Positions 36,504-43,374 of a DNA stretch of 43,374 nt are shown here, piece after piece. This stretch comes from Oceanospirillaceae bacterium ASP10-02a (GTDB taxonomy: Bacteria > Pseudomonadota > Gammaproteobacteria > Pseudomonadales > Balneatricaceae). Positions within the stretch are counted from its first letter, which is position 1. Every line of letters begins with the position of its first letter. A program made the position numbers and the translations under genes. The notes under the pieces were generated by a model, which was not told the DNA's origin, ran no database searches, and was given only the letters and a program-made list of their open reading frames with translations. Location: NCBI GenBank assembly GCA_905182035.1, contig CAJIZL010000007.1, positions 1 through 43,374 on the forward strand. The letters run 5' to 3'.

Positions 36504-38009
36504 ATGCAACAAGTATTAACTATGCCGCAGGCATTTTGGCGTAACTTTCTTGGAAACTCACCAGTTTGGTATAAGCAGGTCATAATTGGTTTCTTAATTA
36601 TTAACCCTTTCTTGCTAGCTATTGCCGGTCCTACTATCACTGGCTGGGTGTTGATTTTTGAATTCATTTTTACCTTAGCACTAGCCCTTAAGTGTTACCC
36701 ACTTCAGCCTGGTGGGTTGTTGGCTATCGAAGCTGTTGCCATTGGCCTGGCGTCTCCAGATGGTGTTTACCACGAAGTTAGCAGTAATCTACAGGTTATC
36801 TTGCTGCTTATGTTTATGGTGGCCGGCATCTATTTCATGAAAGACATGCTGCTCGCCGTATTCACCCGCTTTCTTGTAGGTGTAAAGTCTAAGGTGATAT
36901 TGTCTCTGGTGTTCAGTTTTACTGCTGCCGTATTGTCAGCTTTTTTAGATGCCCTAACTGTAACAGCTGTATTAATCAGTGTAAGTGTTGGTTTTTACTC
37001 CGTTTATCATAAAGTAGCATCAAACGCCGGTGCTCATGATCACAACCACCATAATGACGACCATGTAGTTGAACTCCATCGTGAAGATTTAGACCAGTTC
37101 CGCTCATTCTTACGCAGCCTGATGATGCACGGCGCCGTAGGTACCGCCCTAGGTGGTGTTACTACCCTAGTTGGTGAGCCACAAAACCTCTTGATTGCCG
37201 AAAAGGCCGGTTGGGAATTTATAGAGTTCTTTTTACACATGGCGCCTGTCACCATGCCCGTTTTGGTGACAGGCTTGTTAACCTGCATTGTTACTGAAAA
37301 GCTTAACTGGTTTGGTTACGGTGGACAGTTGCCAGTCGCTGTGCGGACGGTATTAGAAGACTTTGACAAAGATCAAAGTGCTCAGCGTAGCTTGCGTGAC
37401 AACGCAACCTTAATCGTACAAGTGGTTGTAGTGTTGATGCTGGTTTTTGCTTTAGCATTCCATATAGCCGCTGTAGGGCTTGTTGGCTTAATGGTCATCA
37501 TCATTTTGACCGCCTTTAATGGCATTACTGAAGAAAGCCAAATTGGTCATGCGTTTGAAGAAGCCCTCCCATTTACAGCCCTTTTGGTAGTGTTTTTCGC
37601 GGTTGTAACCGTGATTCATGAACAGCACTTGTTCAATCCAATCATAGAATGGGTGCTTACTCTCGAGTTAGACATGCAACCGCGCGTCTTCTTTGTTGCC
37701 AACGGCGTGTTATCTGCCATCAGTGACAACGTGTTTGTTGCTACTATTTATATCAATGAAATAGTCGGCGCATTGGAGGCGGGTTTAATTGATCGTGCGC
37801 ACTTTGATAAGCTAGCAATTGCCATAAACACAGGTACAAATATTCCTAGTGTTGCTACTCCAAACGGCCAAGCAGCGTTCTTGTTCTTGCTGACTTCTGC
37901 AGCAGCACCTTTGATTCGTTTGTCATATGGCACTATGGTATGGATGGCGTTGCCATATACCATTACCATGAGCATTGTGGGTTATTTAGCGGTAAGCTAC
38001 ATGATTTAA
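36504..38009 (+). CDS. nhaB: Na+/H+ antiporter NhaB
   Basis: NhaB exports Na+ in exchange for protons at the inner membrane. The 501-residue, highly hydrophobic protein starts like NhaB ([20 protein letters not shown]) and has about twelve helices, with [38 protein letters not shown] and [19 protein letters not shown] as family signatures. Length matches E. coli NhaB. A His-rich loop ([10 protein letters not shown], near residue 180) is a possible pH- or metal-responsive feature. It stands alone, between a candidate promoter and a strong terminator. Na+ export fits a marine or saline habitat. Confidence 0.95.
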   Translation: MQQVLTMPQAFWRNFLGNSPVWYKQVIIGFLIINPFLLAIAGPTITGWVLIFEFIFTLALALKCYPLQPGGLLAIEAVAIGLASPDGVYHEVSSNLQVILLLMFMVAGIYFMKDMLLAVFTRFLVGVKSKVILSLVFSFTAAVLSAFLDALTVTAVLISVSVGFYSVYHKVASNAGAHDHNHHNDDHVVELHREDLDQFRSFLRSLMMHGAVGTALGGVTTLVGEPQNLLIAEKAGWEFIEFFLHMAPVTMPVLVTGLLTCIVTEKLNWFGYGGQLPVAVRTVLEDFDKDQSAQRSLRDNATLIVQVVVVLMLVFALAFHIAAVGLVGLMVIIILTAFNGITEESQIGHAFEEALPFTALLVVFFAVVTVIHEQHLFNPIIEWVLTLELDMQPRVFFVANGVLSAISDNVFVATIYINEIVGALEAGLIDRAHFDKLAIAINTGTNIPSVATPNGQAAFLFLLTSAAAPLIRLSYGTMVWMALPYTITMSIVGYLAVSYMI

Positions 38010-38033
38010 TATTTTCTTCTGACGCACCCAAAG

Positions 38034-38056
38034 AGCCGCATTAGTTGCGGCTTTTT
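38034..38056 (+). terminator. Rho-independent terminator of nhaB
   Basis: AGCCGCA (38034-38040) pairs with TGCGGCT (38046-38052) around a five-base loop, followed by a T-run. It lies 25 nt after the nhaB stop. Confidence 0.9.
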
Positions 38057-38088
38057 GGAGTCTTTAGAGGCATCAAAAGACGATTAAC

Positions 38089-38820
38089 TTACTCTGGTGA
38101 TTCTAACCAGAGGCACTTATCATTAGATTCCTTAGCCACAGTTTCAAGCTTTGCGTGATGAGCATTAAGTTCTTCGCTAGTGGCCAATACCACGGGTAGA
38201 TTATCATCTTGTATACGCTCTATTCGGCTGTTAACCGCAGTAGCATCTATTTTTCTTGATGGCGTTTCAGCAGCCAACATTAAGTCAGTTTGCCCACCTG
38301 TCATAATCAGGTATACATCAGCTAAGATCTCAGAGTCTAATAATGCACCATGCAATTCTCGGTGAGCATTATTAATGCCATACCTACGACAGAGTGCATC
38401 TAAGTTGTTCTTTTGCCCTGGATGTTTTTGTCTGGCAAGCTTTAAGGTATCTGTAATTTTACAAATGTCTGAAATTTTTGGATAGCTGCGACCAGCCGCC
38501 TTACCAACAATCGCCAACTCATTATCCAAGAACCCTAGATCAAAGGGTGCGTTGTGTATAATTAACTCAGCATCCCTAACAAACTCAATAAAATCGTCAG
38601 CAATGGCAGAAAATAATGGTTTATCTTGCAGGAACTCTTCAGTGATTCCATGGACAGCCTGCGCTTCCATGGGAATATCACGTTCTGGATGAACGTATTC
38701 ATGGAAACTTTTTCCCGTGAGGCGTCGATTCACCATTTCTAGTGCACCAACCTCAATTAATCGATGACCCTGTTTGGGTTCTAAGCCTGTTGTTTCTGTA
38801 TCTAATACTATTAAACGCAC
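38089..38820 (-). CDS. dnaQ: DNA polymerase III epsilon subunit (proofreading exonuclease) DnaQ
   Basis: DnaQ is the 3'-5' proofreading exonuclease of the replicative polymerase. The 243-residue protein has the DEDDh set Asp7 and Glu9 (DTETTG), Asp94 (NAPFDLGF), His157 and Asp162 (ELHGALLDSE). QTDLML at 177-182 fits the beta-clamp-binding motif after the exonuclease domain, and a C-terminal tail for the alpha subunit follows. Length equals that of E. coli DnaQ. It follows rnhA by 18 nt on the same strand, unlike the divergent E. coli arrangement. Confidence 0.95.
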   Translation of the reverse strand: MRLIVLDTETTGLEPKQGHRLIEVGALEMVNRRLTGKSFHEYVHPERDIPMEAQAVHGITEEFLQDKPLFSAIADDFIEFVRDAELIIHNAPFDLGFLDNELAIVGKAAGRSYPKISDICKITDTLKLARQKHPGQKNNLDALCRRYGINNAHRELHGALLDSEILADVYLIMTGGQTDLMLAAETPSRKIDATAVNSRIERIQDDNLPVVLATSEELNAHHAKLETVAKESNDKCLWLESPE

Positions 38821-38838
38821 AATTTATTCCTAGAGAGG

Positions 38839-39282
38839 CTATGCAGTGTGTTCTGCAGCACCTAAGTTAGCAAGGTCATCGGCAATTTCGTTTTCCACAT
38901 GACCACTATGCCCTTTAACCCAGTGCCATTCTACCTCATGTGGCTGAACAGCCCGATCCAACATTTGCCAAAGGTCCGCATTCTTGACGGGCTTTTTAGC
39001 CGCTGTACGCCAGTTATTCTTGCGCCAATTAAAAATCCATTCTGTAATTCCTTTGCGCACGTACTGGGAATCGGTCGTTAGATCAACCTTGCACGGACGA
39101 GTTAAAGCTTCTAGTCCCTTAATTGCAGCCATAAGCTCCATTCGGTTATTAGTAGTTAACGGTTCGCCACCATACAATTGTTTTTCCTGATCTTTAAAAC
39201 GCATAAGCACCCCCCATCCTCCTGGGCCCGGATTACCTTTGCATGCACCGTCGGTAAATAATTTAATTTGATCTGTATCCAA
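38839..39282 (-). CDS. rnhA: Ribonuclease HI
   Basis: RNase HI degrades the RNA strand of RNA-DNA hybrids, removing primers and R-loops. The 147-residue protein has the four acidic metal ligands Asp11 ([14 protein letters not shown]), Glu49 (NNRMELMA), Asp71 (TTDSQYV) and Asp135 (NEIADDLA), and His125 in the flexible loop (WVKGHSGH). Each is one residue later than in E. coli. The gene abuts the upstream methyltransferase gene without a gap and precedes dnaQ, forming one operon. Confidence 0.96.
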   Translation of the reverse strand: MDTDQIKLFTDGACKGNPGPGGWGVLMRFKDQEKQLYGGEPLTTNNRMELMAAIKGLEALTRPCKVDLTTDSQYVRKGITEWIFNWRKNNWRTAAKKPVKNADLWQMLDRAVQPHEVEWHWVKGHSGHVENEIADDLANLGAAEHTA

Positions 39283-40038
39283 TCAACTGGTCTCCAAAGA
39301 TTGCTTATTTTGGCTGGGTTGCCGTGTTGCTCCTGCTAAACCAAAGTTCGGTTTAATCATTCGATTACGCCAATGTGTTTTAAGTAAATGTACCCGTGTC
39401 TCTTGTTTTACTGCAGATAAAACATAGCCTGCACACAAAGGGTTTGTAAAGTAACTAAGCCAAGGCCAAGTCTTCCATTTAGCTGGCGAGTAATCATATA
39501 CAGGCTTGATATCGAAGTCACCAAAACTGAGGAGCGTGAGCCAGTCTTTAAGCCTACGCTGAGCTAAGAAGTTGGCTCGCCAAGGTACTCCGTGCTTTAG
39601 CCTTAGTTGTCGCCATAGGCCCCAAAAGCTATAAGGGTTAAGACCAGTTATCACCAAACGACCGCCTGAGTTAATGACCCGAGAGGCTTCTCTGAGGGTT
39701 TGATGGGGGTTGTCGCTCATGTCTAACACGTGCTGCAGCACCACGAGGTCTATGGCTTCGTTAGCTAGCGGTAACTGGTGTGGATCCATTACTGCGTGGC
39801 CATCTAACTGAATATTTGCCGTTAACGCCAAAGCATTTTTTATGGGGCTTGCCAAACTTGAACTAAGCTTGGCATTGAGACCCAAATAAACACTGTAGTG
39901 GCCAAAAGCTCTGGGCATCAGCAAAGCCAATTGCTGCTGCTCTTGGGCCATAAATGAGGCACCTTTTGCAGTCTTCAGCCAAGCAGCGAACTGTTGTTCT
40001 TCAAATTGGTAGGACTGTAGGTGAATGTGATCAATCAT
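39283..40038 (-). CDS. YafS-like class I SAM-dependent methyltransferase
   Basis: The 251-residue protein has a methyltransferase type 11-like core: AVMDPHQLPLANEAIDLVVLQHVLDMSDNPHQTLREASRVINSGGRLVITGLNP region (about residues 78-130). It matches the YafS-like proteins found between gloB and rnhA in many gammaproteobacteria. The glycine-rich SAM loop is not clear: in place of ExGxGxG the sequence reads YSVYLGLNAKLSS, so SAM binding may be altered. Substrate unknown. The stop abuts the rnhA start, and the gene is divergent from gloB across 96 bp. Confidence 0.82.
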   Translation of the reverse strand: MIDHIHLQSYQFEEQQFAAWLKTAKGASFMAQEQQQLALLMPRAFGHYSVYLGLNAKLSSSLASPIKNALALTANIQLDGHAVMDPHQLPLANEAIDLVVLQHVLDMSDNPHQTLREASRVINSGGRLVITGLNPYSFWGLWRQLRLKHGVPWRANFLAQRRLKDWLTLLSFGDFDIKPVYDYSPAKWKTWPWLSYFTNPLCAGYVLSAVKQETRVHLLKTHWRNRMIKPNFGLAGATRQPSQNKQSLETS

Positions 40039-40134
40039 GCTCCATAATAAGTCATTCTCATCGACCGTGCTTGCGTAATTTGGCCATCACCGCTACTCTT
40101 AATGGTAAAAATTTAGCCCCAAAAAGGCCATACT

Positions 40135-40926
40135 ATGCAGTCAACAACTTCAGATCTAATCATCACGCCAATACCAGCCTTTGACGATAACTACATCTGG
40201 TGTATCGAGGAGGCACATTCCGACTCTTTTATTGTAGTAGATCCAGGTGACGCTCAGGTTGTCATTGCCCATGCGTTACAAATACAAAAAAAGTTGTCTG
40301 CGATATTAGTTACCCATCATCATGCTGATCATACGGGTGGCATTGCAGCGTTAGCCAATCATTTCGGGGAACTACCAATTTATGGGCCGGTAAATAGCCC
40401 TTACCCAGGCCTTACCCACCACATTAAAGAAGGCGACACGGTGGATGTATTTGGTGTGGCATTCAATGTCATGGAAATTCCTGGCCACACCCTAGACCAT
40501 ATTGCCTATTATAATAATCAACAAAGTCTATTATTTTGTGGGGACACTTTATTTTTGGCCGGCTGCGGCCGCGTGTTTGAAGGCACCCCTGAACAGATGC
40601 ACCATTCACTGAACAAAATTATGGCATTGCCAGCCATGACCAAAGCTTACCCAACCCATGAATATAGTTTAGCCAACTTAGAGTTTGCCATGGCGGTTGA
40701 TGGCAATAATGAAGCATTAAAATTAGCTCAAAAAATGTGCAAAGAAATTCGTGCGGAAGATCAGGTCACCTTACCTACACGTCTAGCTCAGGAATCAGCC
40801 ATTAATCCATTTGTACGTACCCATGATAAAGCGGTAATTGCCAGTGCTGAACGCTACAAGAACCAAGATTTGCAAAGCCCTAGTGACGTTTTTGCGGCTC
40901 TAAGGCAGTGGAAAAACAGTTTTTAA
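40135..40926 (+). CDS. gloB: Hydroxyacylglutathione hydrolase (glyoxalase II) GloB
   Basis: GloB hydrolyses S-lactoylglutathione to D-lactate and glutathione, completing methylglyoxal detoxification. The 263-residue metallo-beta-lactamase-fold protein has the dinuclear metal motif THHHADHTGG (His61, His63, Asp65, His66), further ligands in IPGHTLDH and FCGDTLFLAGCGR, and the C-terminal substrate-binding domain with KAYPTHEYSLANLEFA. Arrangement relative to the YafS-like gene, rnhA and dnaQ is the conserved gammaproteobacterial one. Confidence 0.95.
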   Translation: MQSTTSDLIITPIPAFDDNYIWCIEEAHSDSFIVVDPGDAQVVIAHALQIQKKLSAILVTHHHADHTGGIAALANHFGELPIYGPVNSPYPGLTHHIKEGDTVDVFGVAFNVMEIPGHTLDHIAYYNNQQSLLFCGDTLFLAGCGRVFEGTPEQMHHSLNKIMALPAMTKAYPTHEYSLANLEFAMAVDGNNEALKLAQKMCKEIRAEDQVTLPTRLAQESAINPFVRTHDKAVIASAERYKNQDLQSPSDVFAALRQWKNSF

Positions 40927-40978
40927 TGGTTATTAACGATAAAACTAAGGAACAAGTAACAAGACTTGAGGTTCTTTA

Positions 40979-41006
40979 TTGACCTACGCACCTAGCCTGC
41001 TAAAAT
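40979..41006 (+). promoter_or_regulatory. Candidate sigma70 promoter of mltD
   Basis: TTGACC (40979-40984) and TAAAAT (41001-41006) are spaced by 16 nt, about 40 nt before the mltD ATG. Each box has one mismatch to consensus. Confidence 0.55.
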
Positions 41007-41045
41007 TAGCGTCCTTTAACCATTGAAATTGTGATTATTGCTTTG

Positions 41046-42917
41046 ATGCGAATTTTTTTACACCAGACCTCTAAATGCTTGTTTAAACCGATGCTTTTGG
41101 TGGCTATAACGTTTTTTCTTAGTGGCTGCCAAACACAAACTTTAAAACCTCAGCCCTCTAATTCAGATATCCCTGTAGATGTTGCTGATGCCCTTGAAAT
41201 TGTAGCTGACACCCCTGAGGATATTGTTAATGCCCCTGAGGACGTTGCTGATGTCTCGGCAGATGTTGTAGGAGAAATGCCACAGCAAACCCAGCCATCT
41301 TCAGAATCTGCCTCCAACTCGAACATAGCTATCTACCCAGCGGCCCAAAAAATTGCCGAGAAGATTGCTAGTAACGTTTTTATCGCTTGGTCTGAACTTG
41401 ACTCTGACGACAGTACACAAGCGGCAACAGACTTAATTGCAGAAGCTTATCAAAAGACGGAAATTATTGCCCAAACTGACATCACTACTGAAGCAATTCC
41501 AGAGCCAATTATTGAACTTGACCTTTGGCAGCTCACTGTGGCTAATTACGGCTTAGGTAAGATCGAAAACGCCCGCATTACCCCGCACTACAACTGGTAC
41601 AACAAACATAAAAAGTACATGCATCGTGTTACCACTCGGGCCAGCCGTTATTACCACTTTATGCTTCACACTGCCTTAGACCAGTCGTTACCTGCTGAAA
41701 TCGCCCTATTGCCTATTGTTGAAAGCGGTTTTGATCCATTTGCCTATTCTTCAGGACGTGCATCTGGAGCGTGGCAATTTATTCCAGCTACGGGTCGGGC
41801 TTTTGGCCTAAAACAAAACTGGTGGTACGACGGCCGTAGAGATATTGTCGCGTCAACAAAAGCGGCCCATAAATATCTATTACAGTTACACAAAATGTTT
41901 GATGGTGACTGGTTGCTTGCCATTGCTTCATATAATGGTGGCCAAGGTACCGTAATGAAAGCAATCAAACGCAATAAAAAAGCTGGTAAACCAACAGATT
42001 TTTGGTCATTGAAGCTACCCAGAGAAACCATGAATTACGTGCCTAAGTTGTTGGCTGTAGCACGCGTTGTAGCGGAACAAGCTGGCACAGACACTTTGAA
42101 TAGTATCGATGATGAAGCTTACTTTAAATTAGTAGATGTTGGATCTCAGATCGATTTAGCTCAAGCAGCTGAAATGGCCAATATCACTACTGATGAAATG
42201 TATCGACTAAACCCTGCTTTTAACCAATGGGCAACAGACCCTCAAGGCCCACACCACTTACTCATTCCAATAGCGCACCTAGACAGGTTCAAAACCAGCC
42301 TTCAAGACCTCCCTTCGAGCAAAAGGGTGGCTTGGGAAAGACATAAAATAGTCGAAGGTGATAGCTTATTAAGGCTTGCCAACCGTTATCATGTGAGCGT
42401 TGATTTAATACGTACCATCAATAACATAGATGGCTACATGATCCGTGCTGGCAAAACCCTCATGATCCCTATTGCCAGCAAAGATGCGTCAGCCTATACC
42501 TTAAGTGCTGCACAGCGTGTTATTAATAGACAACTTCAAATCGGCCAAACTCAAGCCAGCCAACGTATTGAGTACGAGGTTAAAAGTGGTGATAGTCTCT
42601 GGAAGATTGCTAAGAAGTATAAAATTAGTATCAAGCAGATTGCTAAATGGAACAAGCTCAGTTTTAAGTCGGTGTTACAGATTGGTGACAAGCTTAACAT
42701 ATGGCCACGTAGCAGCAGTAAACTAGCTTCAGCCCAGCGTAAAGTAGTTAAAAAAGTTACTTATAAGGTACGTTCGGGTGACAACTTATCGGTTATTGCC
42801 CACCGCTTTAGCGTCACCGTAAAGGACATTAAGAAGTGGAATCAATTGCTCAAGAAATACCTCCAACCAGGACAACAGCTAAGCCTCTTTGTTAACGTTA
42901 CCAAACTTAAACAATAG
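41046..42917 (+). CDS. mltD: Membrane-bound lytic murein transglycosylase D-like lipoprotein with three LysM domains
   Basis: The enzyme cleaves peptidoglycan between MurNAc and GlcNAc, forming 1,6-anhydroMurNAc ends. From the ATG at 41046 the 623-residue protein starts with a lipoprotein signal peptide (lipobox LSGC, Cys28). An acidic repeat-like stretch follows (about 45-80, VADALEIVADTPEDI and similar). The SLT domain has catalytic Glu226 (PIVESGFDPF), GAWQFIPATGR and ASYNGGQG. Three LysM domains lie near 433-476, 510-553 and 573-618. E. coli MltD is shorter, about 450 residues. A GTG at 41031 would add five residues. It follows gloB, as in many gammaproteobacteria. Confidence 0.92.
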   Translation: MRIFLHQTSKCLFKPMLLVAITFFLSGCQTQTLKPQPSNSDIPVDVADALEIVADTPEDIVNAPEDVADVSADVVGEMPQQTQPSSESASNSNIAIYPAAQKIAEKIASNVFIAWSELDSDDSTQAATDLIAEAYQKTEIIAQTDITTEAIPEPIIELDLWQLTVANYGLGKIENARITPHYNWYNKHKKYMHRVTTRASRYYHFMLHTALDQSLPAEIALLPIVESGFDPFAYSSGRASGAWQFIPATGRAFGLKQNWWYDGRRDIVASTKAAHKYLLQLHKMFDGDWLLAIASYNGGQGTVMKAIKRNKKAGKPTDFWSLKLPRETMNYVPKLLAVARVVAEQAGTDTLNSIDDEAYFKLVDVGSQIDLAQAAEMANITTDEMYRLNPAFNQWATDPQGPHHLLIPIAHLDRFKTSLQDLPSSKRVAWERHKIVEGDSLLRLANRYHVSVDLIRTINNIDGYMIRAGKTLMIPIASKDASAYTLSAAQRVINRQLQIGQTQASQRIEYEVKSGDSLWKIAKKYKISIKQIAKWNKLSFKSVLQIGDKLNIWPRSSSKLASAQRKVVKKVTYKVRSGDNLSVIAHRFSVTVKDIKKWNQLLKKYLQPGQQLSLFVNVTKLKQ

Positions 42918-42921
42918 GTAT

Positions 42922-42949
42922 AAAAAAACCCGCTTTAAGCGGGTTTTTT
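42922..42949. terminator. Bidirectional terminator after mltD
   Basis: AAAAAACCCGC and GCGGGTTTTTT pair around TTTAA. Flanking A- and T-runs allow use both by mltD and by the leftward BMP-protein gene. Confidence 0.88.
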
Positions 42950-42997
42950 GGTGTGAGTCAGTAGAAAACTAACTAAGGTGTTTGTCAGCTTATTAGC

Positions 42998-43374
42998 CTA
43001 TAGCTGGTCATCAACACCCTGAACATACCAGTCCATACCCATTAGGCTGCCCATATCAACGGTCTCGCCTTCAGCTGCGGCCATAGACCCATCCTGCTTG
43101 TATACAGGGCCAGCAAATGGGTGCAGTTCACCAGCTTTAATGGCTGCTGCCGTCGCCTCTGCCTTAGCTTTAACATCAGCAGGCATATTGATATATGGGC
43201 CCATGAAAACCATGCCAGAATCAATACCGCCAAACGTATCAGTGCTCACCCAAGAACCATCTAATACTGCTTGTGTACGATCAACGTAGTAGTCATCCCA
43301 GTCATCAATGATAGAAGTTAACAAAGCGTTAGGAGCAAACGGAGACATGTCTGAGGCTTGACCAAAGGCATAGA
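42998..43374 (-). CDS. BMP-family ABC transporter substrate-binding protein (partial, 5' end off right edge)
   Basis: The minus-strand frame runs from the stop at 42998 to the window edge. The Met codon at 43348 is internal, since the preceding residues YAFGQASD continue the family motif (GxQSDMSxFAPxAxLTSIxDxW). About 125 C-terminal residues are seen: LTSIIDDWDDYYVDRTQAVLDG, the segment DSGMVFMGPYINMPADV, and HPFAGPVYKQDG. These belong to the basic membrane protein (BMP/PnrA) family of ABC transporter binding proteins, many of which bind nucleosides or purines. The permease and ATPase genes would lie outside the window. Ligand unknown. Confidence 0.85.
   Translation of the reverse strand, partial: YAFGQASDMSPFAPNALLTSIIDDWDDYYVDRTQAVLDGSWVSTDTFGGIDSGMVFMGPYINMPADVKAKAEATAAAIKAGELHPFAGPVYKQDGSMAAAEGETVDMGSLMGMDWYVQGVDDQL

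Overview
The window is an ordinary chromosomal stretch of a gammaproteobacterium, densely packed with core metabolism, stress and RNA-modification genes. The protein set fits a free-living, probably marine member of the Oceanospirillales/Pseudomonadales/Cellvibrionales side of the class: a GntR-controlled prpB-prpC-acnD-prpF operon, PabB, CysB, DsbD, NfuA, HtpG, NhaB, TmcA, SelD/SelU, and the yafS-rnhA-dnaQ block divergent from gloB-mltD. GC content looks moderate by eye. I cannot name the genus from sequence reading alone. I see no rRNA, tRNA, insertion sequence, prophage or CRISPR array.

Layout, left to right. (1) 1-6371, minus strand: the 2-methylcitrate (propionate) operon, gntR-prpB-prpC-acnD-prpF, with prpF cut by the left edge. 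Its control region (6372-6483) has a near-consensus sigma70 promoter and three copies of an ATTGTnnACAAT-type operator. (2) 6589-12780: pabB, cysB, dsbD, a DAHP synthase and nfuA. (3) 12934-15482: a MATE exporter followed 2 nt later by a CPA2-type cation/proton antiporter. (4) 15554-19740: gor, xthA, a HlyU/BigR-type ArsR regulator with the persulfide-sensing cysteine pair, and a D-lactate dehydrogenase-like flavoprotein. (5) 19967-22939: htpG with a clear sigma32 promoter, then a DUF599 membrane protein behind a 59-codon lysine-rich gene. (6) 23144-31790, all minus strand: tmcA, selD, selU, frmA, fghA, a DUF2185 protein, a YbfF-like hydrolase and a DUF3524 glycosyltransferase related to the eukaryotic queuosine-tRNA mannosyltransferase. 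(7) 31868-35840: an orphan molybdopterin oxidoreductase, an Asp/Glu-racemase-fold protein and sohB. (8) 36017-38009: an SCP2 protein behind a PsrA-like palindrome, and nhaB. (9) 38089-42917: dnaQ, rnhA and a methyltransferase on the minus strand, gloB and mltD on the plus strand. (10) The right edge cuts a BMP-type ABC substrate-binding protein.

How the genes fit together. Gor, GloB, FrmA and FghA make up much of a glutathione-dependent aldehyde and redox defence. HtpG, XthA, NfuA and DsbD add protein, DNA, Fe-S and disulfide maintenance. The region of most interest is 23144-31790. It holds three enzymes that act, or by homology may act, on the tRNA wobble base (TmcA, SelU with SelD, and the QTMAN-like glycosyltransferase), with formaldehyde detoxification genes between them. 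No intergenic stretch exceeds 300 bases.
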